The notes under the pieces were generated by a model, which was not told where the DNA came from, did not search any database, and worked only from the letters and a program-made list of their open reading frames with translations. Of a stretch of DNA of 64,000 nucleotides, positions 10,633 through 20,869 are shown one piece after another. How positions within the stretch are numbered: the first letter of the stretch is position 1; the number at the start of each line of letters is the position of its first letter. The translations under genes and the position numbers were made by a program. Source of the DNA: Parelaphostrongylus tenuis (taxonomy: Eukaryota > Nematoda > Chromadorea > Rhabditida > Metastrongylidae). The DNA lies in the NCBI GenBank assembly GCA_019055375.1, contig JAHQIW010000706.1, positions 46,473-110,472 on the forward strand, given 5' to 3'.

Positions 10633-11982
10633 TTATAAAACGCTCAAAAATACATTGTCAAAAAGCAGATAGTTTTTGGAAACATGCTGTGGTGTGATTG
10701 CACCTGTACGAGGTGTGTACTAATTTGCGATTAGGAAAAATGTCTAGATTTAAGTTGTTCGGAAGTATTCATAGAAACGGCGCACGTTTTATCACAGTCA
10801 ACGCGATATTGAACAGTCGTTAATTGAGTCTTTATAAAAAATTCAATGGTTAGATGACGGTTACGGAAAACTATTTTCAGTCTACTGTAGTCGTTTTCAA
10901 AAGGATAAATACGTATCCTACAATTTAATGAGATTATGTGTTACTTGTGCGCAACAAAAACACAAAACCAAAAAGGGAAAAAGTTTGCACTCCAGATTTA
11001 CTGCGTCTTATAAAAAAGACATTATCCTCGTTGTTCTTCTCCTACCTTTGTCGACTACAGAAACATGCCGTCTACGCCTAGTAGTCAGAAAAATTGGAAC
11101 CATTCACACTGAAAGTGTTTGTGAGTGGGGATGTGGAGAAGCTTCAAAAGTGTGATGCGTAACACGTGATGCCCTGGAAAAGGTACTCGAAAGTTGAAAC
11201 GCACCTCAATCTGCAGATTTTCTCGTATCTCAACGTTTTTGTGGTTGAATTAGTAAGTAGTTATAACAAATATTGTAACATATAATGATGATCGCATTCC
11301 TTAACAATGTTTTTCATGGTCAAAGGAGCAGTGATAGAACGAGCCGAGTCTCAATCTCCTATATTCCGTCCAGCTTTGTCCAGGAGATTGAAAACACTTA
11401 TTTTGTAGATATGGAAGCTCCCGCAGGCCTTGTATGAGCCATTTATGTTCAGCTTTCTCTACAACGTTACGAACAGGTTTTAATGAAGCACTTATTCGAT
11501 TTATCATCACCGTGCTCTCAGTGCTTTCTACACTTTGACGTCGCAAAATTGTCCTTCTCCCTCATTTTGTTCTTTGTTTGATGGCTCGTGTCACAACTCG
11601 GATACGAACTCATAAAATGTCTACTTCACGAGATGTCATCAATTCCATTTTTACATTCCTCTTTTCAAGATTTTTTTGGTGTGAAGTTAATGTCTACATC
11701 ATTATGAGCGCAGCGTAACTCTTTTCCACACTTCGTGATGGCAAGTCAAGGAACAACCATTGCTCTTTCTCATATTATTCACTTTGTGATTGCAAAAATG
11801 AAATTATAAGAACGCGAAAGAAACATTGATTTTATCCTGGAAAAGTCATGAGATTTCCCCTATGTCGTGGCAAGATTCTGAGAAAGTTCTCTCGTTGTTG
11901 TCGGAATGTGCTCTCCCACAGGCTTAGCCAAAACATGAATACAAGTGGAAATCATCTAGTCGTGAGAAACTATAATCCTGTT
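10633..11982. other. Stretch without a supported gene
   Basis: Contains a 75-codon plus frame (10,928-11,155) and an 81-codon minus frame (11,301-11,546). The latter looks mildly protein-like ('NVVEKAEHKWLIQGLRELPY') but matches no family I know and has no clear splice sites. Confidence 0.35.
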
Positions 11983-12000
11983 ATGCATTAATCACCTGTA

Positions 12001-13819
12001 TCACCTGTCGTCCCGTTGATCGTCGAGTGACTCGAGAGGGTACCAGCAACTCTTCCATTTCTCCCTATCGCGTGCAATAGTAGCCCAGTGGGTCCTCCTC
12101 GCTTTAGGGATTCGCTGAGCATCATATCTTTCTTCCATCGCTTTCGTGAAGAAATTGGACCAACGGGTCAGTGATCTTCCTTTAGAGCGCTTGACGTCCA
12201 GAGGAATCCAGTCGATAACGGCTCTCGTCCATCGGTTGTCGTTGAAGCGCATCACGTGTCCGGCTCACCTTATTTTCGATATCTTGGCATGTCGAACGGC
12301 GTCTCTGATTTTCGATCGTTGACGTAGGTCGGAAGTTCGGATCCTTTGTCTCATTTGCGAAATACGAGATACTCCTAGCATCGACCTTTCGACTGCGCGT
12401 TCGATAACGGCAAGTGATCTTTCATCCTGCTTACGTAGCGACCAGGTTTCTGCTGCATACGTTAGGGCAGGGATAATTGTCGAGTCGAAAAGGTGGGCAC
12501 GGAGTCGGATGTTCTTTGTCCTCTTCACTACATCTTCGATGCTCTTAAACGTTCTCCAAGCCGCTCGCTTCCTCCTGCTCAACTCTGGGGCTAGGTCGTT
12601 CATCATGTTGATTTCACGACGTAGATAGACGTAACCGGAGCATTCGAAGATTGTCGTTCCGTTGAACGTGAATGGGGCATTAGAAACCAATCCGCTCCTC
12701 ATGAACATTGTTTTCGTTAGATTCAGTTGAAGACCGATCTATCCACAGGCGTTGTCGAAATCGGTCAACATTCGTTCCGCTTACTGATGTTTGGTGTTAT
12801 GAGATCGATATCGTCAGCAAAGCGAAGATGGTTTAATTGCCGACCGTCAATTTTCACTCCCATCTCGTTCCATTCTAATGCTTGCATGACATTTTGTAGG
12901 TTGGCAGTGAATAGTTTTGGCGAAATTGTATCGCCTTGTCGAACCCCTCTTCTAACGTCAATGGTTATACTGTTGTAGAATGGAGATATTTTGGTCGTGA
13001 AATCTTTATAAAGCACACGAAGGATCATTATGTACCGAGTAGGGACGCTCTGGTTATCCAAAGCCTCTATAACTGCTTCTGTTCCCACTGAATCAAAGGC
13101 TTTCTTCAGATCGATGAAAGTGAGACAGAGTGGTTGTTTGTACTCTCGTGAAACTTTGATGAGTCTTGTAATCGTGTGGATGTAGTCCATGGTACTAAAT
13201 CCTTTTCGGAACCCTGCTTGTTCGCATGGCTGTACTTCGTCCAATGTTCTGTCAATCCTGTTTAGGATGACTCGAGTAAAGAGTTTATAGTCAACGGACA
13301 GCAAGCAGATTGGGCGATAATTGCCTATGTCGTGAAGGTCTCCCTTTTTGAACAAACAGTACGGTCTTGCTAGGTTTTCCATTGAATAGGGACCTTGCAT
13401 TCTGACACGTAGCGAGTGAAGAGCCGAGCCAGGGTGTTGACGAGAACTGGCGGCAGATTCTTCAGGTGTTCTGGTCTAATCCTGTCTGGACCGCGTGTTG
13501 TTCTGTTTTTCACCGACGATATAGCATGTTGGATTTCGGAAGGGAGGACCGGTGAGACAATATATTCGTCCTCTTTCAATTTATTTGACGGTAAGAGGAC
13601 ATGGCTAGCGAAGAGATCCGAGTAGTATTGGTGGATGATTTTCTCCATAGCCCTTCTCGAAGCTGTAAGTGTTCCGTCAGGGTATCGGAGTGCAATCATC
13701 TTGGTATTATAGTTGGTGAAGCCTCGCTGGGCTTTGGAGCGCTCTTCCCAGCTTTTGCAGCTTTTGCCATAACTGCTGCTCTTCTCTCTTTGGAGTCTTC
13801 TTTTGTCGCTTCTCTGCAT
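12001..13819 (-). pseudogene. RTE reverse transcriptase region
   Basis: Three overlapping minus frames make up the RT. 13,370-13,819 holds the N-terminal part ('TTRGPDRIRPEHLKNLPPVL'). 12,765-13,400 holds the palm, with 'FIDLKKAFDSV' (motif A), 'RRGVRQGDTISPKLF' (motif B) and 'LRFADDIDL' (motif C with the catalytic Asp pair). 12,001-12,708 holds the C-terminal part through 'TRWSNFFTKAMEERYDAQRI' to the end. Frame changes separate the segments, for example near 13,385 and 12,735. In an intact element this enzyme copies the RNA at a nicked target. The catalytic residues themselves are preserved. Confidence 0.9.
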
Positions 13820-13924
13820 CGTTTCGCAAGTTCGGACGTAAGGTTTCGGTTACCTGCAGCTCGTGCGATTCCACGTTGACGTATCAGCCCGAGTGTCTGC
13901 AGAGACAAACGTCTCTTCGTGACC

Positions 13925-14837
13925 TTAGGACTCTCGTTTTATAGCGCTAACGTGAAGATAATCAACGAGTCGATCGTATTCTTTGTCGATGTTGTCGACA
14001 ACGACATCTTCCCAAGAGCCGACTAATGATTTGAATACATCCCAGTTTATGGTAGCTCTGGGACTTCGTTGTTTGAATTTAGCGGCTTTCTCTCCTCTCC
14101 TCGAAAATCGGAACGCTGCGCGAAAGAGGCGATGGTCTGGTCCCGTGTAGAACTTAGGTACAAGAGCGACATCGCTCAGGCAAAACCTTCGATTCACTAT
14201 GATGTGATCTATTTTGTCATGGCACTCTCCATTGGGAGACTCCCACGTCCATCGCTGAGAAAGAGGCTTTTGAATTGCGAGTTGCCATAAATGGTTTGGG
14301 TCCTCATGATAAACTCAGATAGCCTCTCACCTTGTTCATTCCATTCTAGTCCGTGAGTCTCTATGTGACGTTTTCCAGACGTCCTTCTAGGTCCCATTGT
14401 TGCGTTAAAATCTCCGACAATGACCTTGAAGAATGTATGATCTTCTCTGAAGAATTTTCGAGGTCCATATAGAACACTTCGACTTCGTCTTCGTCATATC
14501 TTGATGTTGGTGCGTAAGCAACGAAGATGGTCAAAGCCGGCATAGGACCACATCGTTTCAACCATAATCGTCCGATACGGGTTGTGAGTTGTTCAAACGA
14601 ATCAATGTTCACGGTTAAATTCGATTTGACGAGGACGCCAACGCCACCGACACCTCTGCTATCGCATGTTCCAAGGAACAGTTCTTCTCCGGTGTCATAA
14701 ACAGCGTGAAAAGGATGGCGCCTTCTCGTCTCAGCCAGGCCAATGACGTCGTTCCTTATTCTTCTTGCTTGAATCAATAGATCTTCTACAGCTGATTCGT
14801 GAGCAAGGGTTCTTGCGTTGTAGGCACAGATCGTCAT
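13925..14837 (-). pseudogene. RTE apurinic-type endonuclease region
   Basis: The frame 14,361-14,837 begins 'MTICAYNARTLAHESAVEDL', continues with 'DVIGLAETRR' (catalytic Glu) and 'GGVGVLVKSNL', then 'IFVAYAPTS'. A frameshift moves to 14,209-14,397 ('GPRRTSGKRHIETHGLEWNE'), and another to 13,925-14,197 ('DHRLFRAAFRF', the terminal Asp-His pair). All expected endonuclease blocks are present, but in three frames. It is the target-nicking half of the LINE protein. Confidence 0.88.
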
Positions 14838-15350
14838 TTTAGTCCGTTTCGATCATGGCAGCCTAGTTCGGCCCTGAGATTTTAGCAGCCTCTCCGTTCT
14901 CGACCTATCTGGCGCTGCCGTACCAGGGGCTCTTTCAGGTCATGGGAATGAGGCCCATATTTATTACTGTTTTTGGCATTTTGATACCCAACGTATAGCT
15001 TGCAAGGCTCTAAACTGGGAGCTGGGTACTCACGAGTAGCTTGCTAGTCTCTCCCGGAGGAGCGGGAAGAGCTTATTTGTTGGAGGCGACTCCTCACTGC
15101 CTCCCATGTACTTCCCAGCCGCTTGATTGCAAGCTTTTGGCCAACCTGACTCGTAGAAATTGAGTTTTTGTCAGGTCAGCACTGCAGAGGCAGGGAGCTC
15201 ATCCCCTGAATCCACCTGTGTCTCTGGGAAGCAAATAGTTGCTTTTGGTTTGCGTTTATTCCCCTATCCACCACCTGGGGACGCACCGCGTGCCCTCGCG
15301 ACTAACCGGGCGGGATCCCTCAAAGAGGGAGGTCCGTGGAATGCAATAAT

Positions 15351-16479
15351 ATGAAATCGTATAGTCTTTGCTGATTAAACCAACAGCACGGAGTTTGATA
15401 AAAATGAGTTTATTCGACTGACATCTTCACGTCTTTGTAGAGCATTCACACAAATAAAATGTCAGGGAGACTGATGAATGGGTGTGACATTAAGTAAACT
15501 TCAATCAACGAAACAGGTTTCGGGCTTATCGTCGAGGGCTCAATAATTGTCCGAAGAAGCAAGAGTGATTAGTGAGCGGAAATCAGGATAAGCTTTTCTT
15601 GCAGTTGTTTTCAAAAAATAAAGCACAATTCTTCAAAAGCTACATCTCATCATTTGTATGAATGGCTAGCCACAGACCTTTTGTCCATATATCATCATAG
15701 CTATAAGGAACCTGCATGCCCGATTAAGTATACATGACTGACGAAGAATAAAACATCTTGCTTTCCTAGTATCTTATAAGCACTCAACACAGCATTTTTG
15801 GTTCTTTTATGGCGATGTTGCTTGATGCCTAATTCAAAAATCACGATAATGTACACAATAATCTTAGTTCAGTCACGCAGTGCGTTCAGAGCAGCCTCTT
15901 CGTGTAATCGGATTGTGTCGAAGGTGCTTGATCTTAGGAAAAAGTCGTAATTGAATTCATAAGTAGGTCGATGCAAGTTATTGTAAAGCTCAACTATGCA
16001 TTCATTAACGTAAACGGTTTTTCATGGGTATCCTTGAGTTCTTGGTTTACGCCGTTACATCGTTCCACATGACCACCTCCGTTCGCTCATGTTAAGGATC
16101 TCGTGATGGTTTAACGTAAATCTACGTGATTTGAGCCTTCAGAAATGATAAATGAGGATCCGCAGTAGATCAAGAGCAATATTCTATTTTTCATGGGTTC
16201 AGTATGAATTCAGAGGGTCGAGCAACAGCGTTCGTTGCTCCTGCGTGACATGTGTGATATTTGGGATAAATTGATGGAGACTATTCTTTTGCCAATGTGC
16301 TGCCTTCTATTGGGCGGCAGTGTTTAACTCAAATTCTAGAATTTAAATCTTCATCTATCAAGAATATTGATACAGGACTAGCTACACAACGGCAGCAAGG
16401 CATAGCATAAAACGGAAGTGATTACGTCTGAGTAGGAGAGAATTATTCAACGACAAAGCACTCAACGTTGATCATTCCC
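15351..16479. other. Intergenic, one SINE-2 shred
   Basis: No coding support. A short piece at about 15,965-16,015 ('gcaagttattgtaaagctca' and 'atgcattcattaacgta') resembles the core of SINE family 2. Otherwise AT-rich sequence without recognisable features. Confidence 0.4.
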
Positions 16480-16625
16480 CAGAGGATACTCCATGCATTC
16501 GATCTCATCAAGTATTGTCAGCGACTGAATGCATATCTGGCCTTCACAATAACTCGTTGTTGATTACCCGATGTATCATATCAGTGCCGCTATCCTCCTA
16601 GACATGTCTGATGTCAATCTCGGAC
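16480..16625 (-). mobile_element. tRNA-derived SINE, family 2 (reverse)
   Basis: The reverse complement reads 'catgtctaggaggatagcgg', 'cgagttattgtgaaggccag' and 'atatgcattcagtcgctgac', the family-2 body order. The tail is lost. Confidence 0.6.
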
Positions 16626-16869
16626 TTCGCGTTTGATTATCTGGTGAATGTTGAGGCTAGATTGAACTAAAAAGACGAATGTGCTATAAAGTACCTCTAC
16701 CGTCGAAAGCTTGCCGTCTTCTCTAGATGAGAGGCATGTGCACAGATTTTAGGCAATCAAGAATCGTTGTTATCGATTGGATATGTATAAGAAAAGTGGA
16801 AGGAATGGCTCCACAGGTCATTAGCATTTCCTAGAAAGGGTTTGGTTTCTTATTAAGTGGATCTCCTGA

Positions 16870-17350
16870 CTCCATTGAAGATATTTCATGATGAAGAGCA
16901 TGAAATGCATATATAATATAGTGAATAAGTGAAATGAAAGTGTCATAGAAAGTCAATAACTTTCATGTGATGTAAGCAAAACGTCCCCGTCTTTCCACCT
17001 TGTAAACATCAAAGACTGCATAGATTTTATGAAAATTATACGAAAACGGTCGAGGTGAGTAAGTGCGCGGATTCTAAGCAAAAATGTTCGATCTTATGTT
17101 AGGCGACCATAAGGTGCAAAGGGTAATATACAAAAGCAAAAAAAAAATGCATTGAAAGGTAGGGAGAGAGCACTGCCCACGTAGTAGAGAACTGTCACTT
17201 TGTTTTTACAACTTTTACGATCCTTATATGAGCAATTTAAGGGTGAATATCAATTATGAATTTGCCATTTTGCATAAATAATACTACTTGTATCCTAAGA
17301 ATGGATAAGGTAAAAAGCTTAGATTCAAGTTAGATGAAACATAAGAATCC
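16870..17350 (+). repeat. Diverged dispersed repeat (partner at 8.84-9.30 kb)
   Basis: Counterpart of the repeat at 8,840-9,300, sharing 'ggtcgaggtgag' at about 17,050 and colinear weaker blocks. Non-coding. Confidence 0.4.
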
Positions 17351-17792
17351 AGAAATTCATAAGTACAATAGCCATTGTGTGCTTCTCAAGTGACACGAAT
17401 ACAACTGTGTTTCCTTTTCAATAACGGCTTCTGCTAGTCAAGTGGTCTTTATGATTATTGAAAGACTTTCGTTTCTAAGGTCTATCTCGCTTGGTTAGGC
17501 AGAGATTTTTGTTATTGAAAGGAAAAAACAAACATTGTCACTTAAAACATATTTCTCCTGTTACAAGTCCTATGTTTAGCCCACTTTTTCGTCACGACGA
17601 TTATTCCTGCCCTGACATATGCTTCAGGAACGTGGTCGCTACATAAGGAGGATGAAAGTTATTATTCGTGAGCACGAGTGAGTCTATACACAAAAAACTT
17701 GCTTTATCAACTGCCTGTCATTGCTGTTCAGCTTCACAACATTCCTCTTGTAACAGAGTGCAAGGCTAACCACACCTGCATATTACAGGAAA

Positions 17793-18014
17793 TCAAATGA
17801 CATGACGAAAGTTAAAAGGTGGAACAATATGTCCAGTTTGTGCGGTGAAATAGTAGCGTATTTTAACTACACTTTCATCTGAGTCATTGTTTTTGTGAAA
17901 CTCAAAATTTTCATGAAAACCTATAGCGGCAAAGTTAAGAATTATCTCTATATTGTCATCGTTGTCCATTTGCTTCAGATTCAGCGGACATCCACTAAAA
18001 ATTGTCACTATCAT
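17793..18014 (-). CDS. Candidate terminal exon, unknown 73-codon segment
   Basis: The minus strand has an acceptor 'tatcacagtcgcag' directly before the frame, then 73 open codons and TGA. The peptide is Asp/Asn-rich in the middle ('HENFEFHKNNDSDESVVKIR') and ends aromatic ('PPFNFRHVI'), which reads more like protein than noise. I do not recognise it. No upstream exon was identified in the few hundred bases to the right. Confidence 0.3.
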   Translation of the reverse strand: MIVTIFSGCPLNLKQMDNDDNIEIILNFAAIGFHENFEFHKNNDSDESVVKIRYYFTAQTGHIVPPFNFRHVI

Positions 18015-18249
18015 CCTGCGACTGTGATATATCCGTTTTCAGTATAGTCGGCGTGTTTTGGATGCTGGAAAGTTAGAAATTCTGGCAACTTATATTCTTG
18101 TAGCAAAATCTTGTTTTTCGTCTTTCTTAGAAAATATCAGCATCATGGATAAAGCAGGAGAGATCAGCAAATACTGGCACAGAATTGTCGTGGTCACTCA
18201 AAGCATTATTCGGCTAGACGTGGTCACTCATGACATTATTTTCCTAATG

Positions 18250-18497
18250 AGAACCAATGGACGAGAGCTGTTACAGGCTGGATTCTTGGAATATCACGCG
18301 CTCGACGGGAAGACCACCGATCCGAATGTCCGATTTTTCACAAAAAACCCACAAGAAAGATATGAGGCTCGTCGAATCCACAAAACTATTAGGACCCACT
18401 GAGCTAGTCTTGCAAGCGATGGAAACTTTGGAAATGTTGCTGGCTTCCGCTTTAATCACTTGACTATCAACGGGACCACAGATGATAGAGGTGACGC
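18250..18497 (+). mobile_element. RTE LINE 3'-end fragment
   Basis: Plus-strand sequence matching the RTE 3' coding end: 'cgcgctcgacgggaagacca', the 'KDMRLVESTKLLGPTELVLQ'-like shifted frame, then 'tcaacgggaccacagatgat' in place of the usual 'caacgggacgacaggtgat'. Strongly decayed. Confidence 0.6.
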
Positions 18498-19299
18498 GAA
18501 GTCTTATAATCAGTCAATAGCACACTGCGATAGCAATTTAGCTATGGGAAATAGATGTTGATACCTCTAAATTTGGCGATATATTACAATCAGTGTTATG
18601 AGAGACTGCATTGAGTGCACCCAAGCGGCAAATAGGGAATTCAAGGTGAATCAAGAGCAATCTTGCAACTATTCGTTGACGAATCTCAATTCCGCACACC
18701 CCGATGTTATTTTGGAATGACGAGTCAATTCTACGTATACGTAGATATGTTTAGAATACATGCATAAATTTCGTTTTCTATTTGATGAATATATCATGAA
18801 CGGTAATCTAAGTATGTCAGATGGAAAATGTAATCAGAATCTGTCAGAAAAAAAAACCTCCCACAAGTGTCTACACCTACACCGCTCTTGAGGAGTCCTT
18901 TTTGAGGCTAAAGTCGTAGAATAAGGGTAAATCTCGCGGCATGATCATTCATGAACTCAAATTAGCTCGTCATTGTTAGATATCTTTGGTTTTTCTACTT
19001 CAGAATATAAACTAGTTACTAGATCATATGTGTTTAACACAGCCACCTTAAATCGGGGCTAATAATAGCGTCTTTGATCATAAAATAGTTTATATAATCA
19101 AGTTTTTTTTTGGTGAGCTTCGAGGAGAATATCGATGGCAAACGTTTTGTTTTTTGTTTGGTCTGTACTTCGAAACAGACATCGATTAATCTTTCAATTT
19201 CGTCTTTGCAATTGTACTTCAATCTTATGAGACCCCAAACGCATTGCACAATTTCTCTAAGGCATTCGCAACCATAGCTAATGAGCGTGTCTGGCTAAT
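18498..19299. other. Stretch without a supported gene
   Basis: Only short frames. A 71-codon minus frame at 19,034-19,249 is Lys-rich and probably chance. I see nothing else. Confidence 0.4.
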
Positions 19300-20800
19300 G
19301 CACAAGTTGAGTCACAAGAGTAGAATGCGTCTTGAATTAGTCCTGAATTAAAAAGGCCAAAGCTGAAGAGACGAATAGGAATGAACAGCAAGTAGAGGTT
19401 GTACCAATACCACCATTTCCTCAGCCGTTCTATGGACAAAAAGACCCTGACGATGAGGTTGATGGAAAATTCCGTAAATTTGTGGGCGAAACTTTTAGAA
19501 CTCTCATTCACTATCGCACGAAAAGGTTTCAGTCGAACTCTACCGAACTACAAAAGCGTGGCATGAAAGAGATGCGAGAATCGTTAAGGAAAGAAAGGAT
19601 AAGGCTGTCAGTTAGTGATACGGGTGGAGATTTGTAGCGATTCCTAGACAGTTAGATATCGCAATAACAAACAAGCATCTTGAAGATGCTTCGTTTTACC
19701 AATCATCTTCTGTAGAGGAGTTCAAAAGGCAAAACCGTAAATTAAACAATGAGTGGGTCCACACGGCAAAAGCGGCAGGCTTAAGACCATCTATTATTTC
19801 TCAGTTGAAAATCTAATCACCAACATGTGCTCTCTTATACTTACTTATAAAAAAAGTCAGTATCCTCTGATAATCTCATGTCTAACTATCCATCTAGATT
19901 CAAAGTTAGACCCATCATCAGCTGTGTAGGCGGACCGACGGATAGAATAGCATGGTTTTGGCTTTAATAACATCCAAATTGCTAAGACACATTCCAGTCC
20001 ATCTGACGAACACTCAGATGTTCCTGAATCGTCTACGTAACGGGAACCCGAACAACGCGTACGTAATGGAGTCATTCGACGTCACTGCTCTATATACCAA
20101 CGTGTCGAATGACTCTGCATTGCAAGCCATACATGAGCTTCTGATACAAAAACCAGGAAGCTGTAAACATGTATGGCTTGTCGATTGAGCAGTTTATGAT
20201 CCTGTTGAAAGAGTGCCTGAACTGCCCAATCTTCAGATGGTCCCGGAAATAATGTGCTCAATTGAGAGGGCTGGCAATGGGGCAGCGACTGGTACCTAGC
20301 CTGGCGAGTGCTTTTATGTCGAAAGTGGGAGCACCAGTGATGGATACAGTGTCTGGCCATTACTCTTGCGTAGGTATATAGATGATTGTTTGATTATCTG
20401 TTCCACTCAAGAGGAGCTAGATAATTGCTTTGAATTGTTGAATGAAGAGTCAGAGTATTTAAAATTCACCCGTGAGATATCAAAAGATAATTGGCTCACT
20501 TTCCTGAACGTGCAAATAAACTTAATGGATAGCAGCTACATGACAAAGTGGTACCGAAAGCCAAGTAATAAGAATATCCTGGTTCACTATCTCTCTTTTC
20601 ATCCCTCACATACGAAAAAGGCGCTCGTAAAAAACATGTTTCGAACAGCAGTCAATGTATGCACCGGGAAGGAGCAGAGAGTAGAATCCGCGAAATTGGC
20701 TCGGGAAATAGCCATTTCTAATTGATACGAATTTGCAACCCCTCGGCTTAGATTTAGAGGAAACAGTACTGCTCAGGAAAAAAGAGACCTGTATTATATT
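19300..20800 (+). pseudogene. Penelope-like element reverse transcriptase, decayed
   Basis: Read across frame breaks, the plus strand gives the Penelope-like RT order. 'LTNTQMFLNRLRNGNPNNAY' is followed by 'ESFDVTALYTNV' (motif A) and 'ALQAIHELL', then after a damaged middle part 'RRYIDDCLIICST' (motif C, YIDD) and 'NWLTFLNVQINLMD'. The last clean frame is 20,366-20,725, 119 codons. Upstream blocks such as 'DASFYQSSSVEEFKRQNRK' lie in another frame with stops. No GIY-YIG endonuclease is seen afterwards. Such elements are retrotransposons distinct from LINEs. This copy cannot be active. Confidence 0.8.
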
Positions 20801-20869
20801 AACAAGGGATACACCACAGTATAATGATCTTATCTTTCATAGACATTCAAATGTGTGTATATAAGAGTC

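Larger units (their letters stand above)
11993..15340 (-). mobile_element. RTE-clade LINE, nearly full length, inactive
   Basis: A 3.35-kb minus-strand element with the RTE layout: 5' UTR, endonuclease, reverse transcriptase, and a short 3' tail of 'tatcacctg' repeats. The 5' end (15,339) carries the hairpin 'ccctctttgaggg', also present at the 5' end of the copy at 62.3 kb. Flanks are 'atgcattaat' (11,983-11,992) and 'atgcaataat' (15,341-15,350), a 9/10 match and a likely target-site duplication. The coding region is split by several frameshifts and at least one stop, so it cannot be autonomous. Near-full length with a still-visible duplication suggests a fairly recent insertion. Confidence 0.9.

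Noticed and set aside
12727..13879. Plus-strand frames inside the RTE (e.g. 12,727-12,978 and 13,601-13,879)
   Set aside because: They are antisense shadows of the reverse transcriptase.
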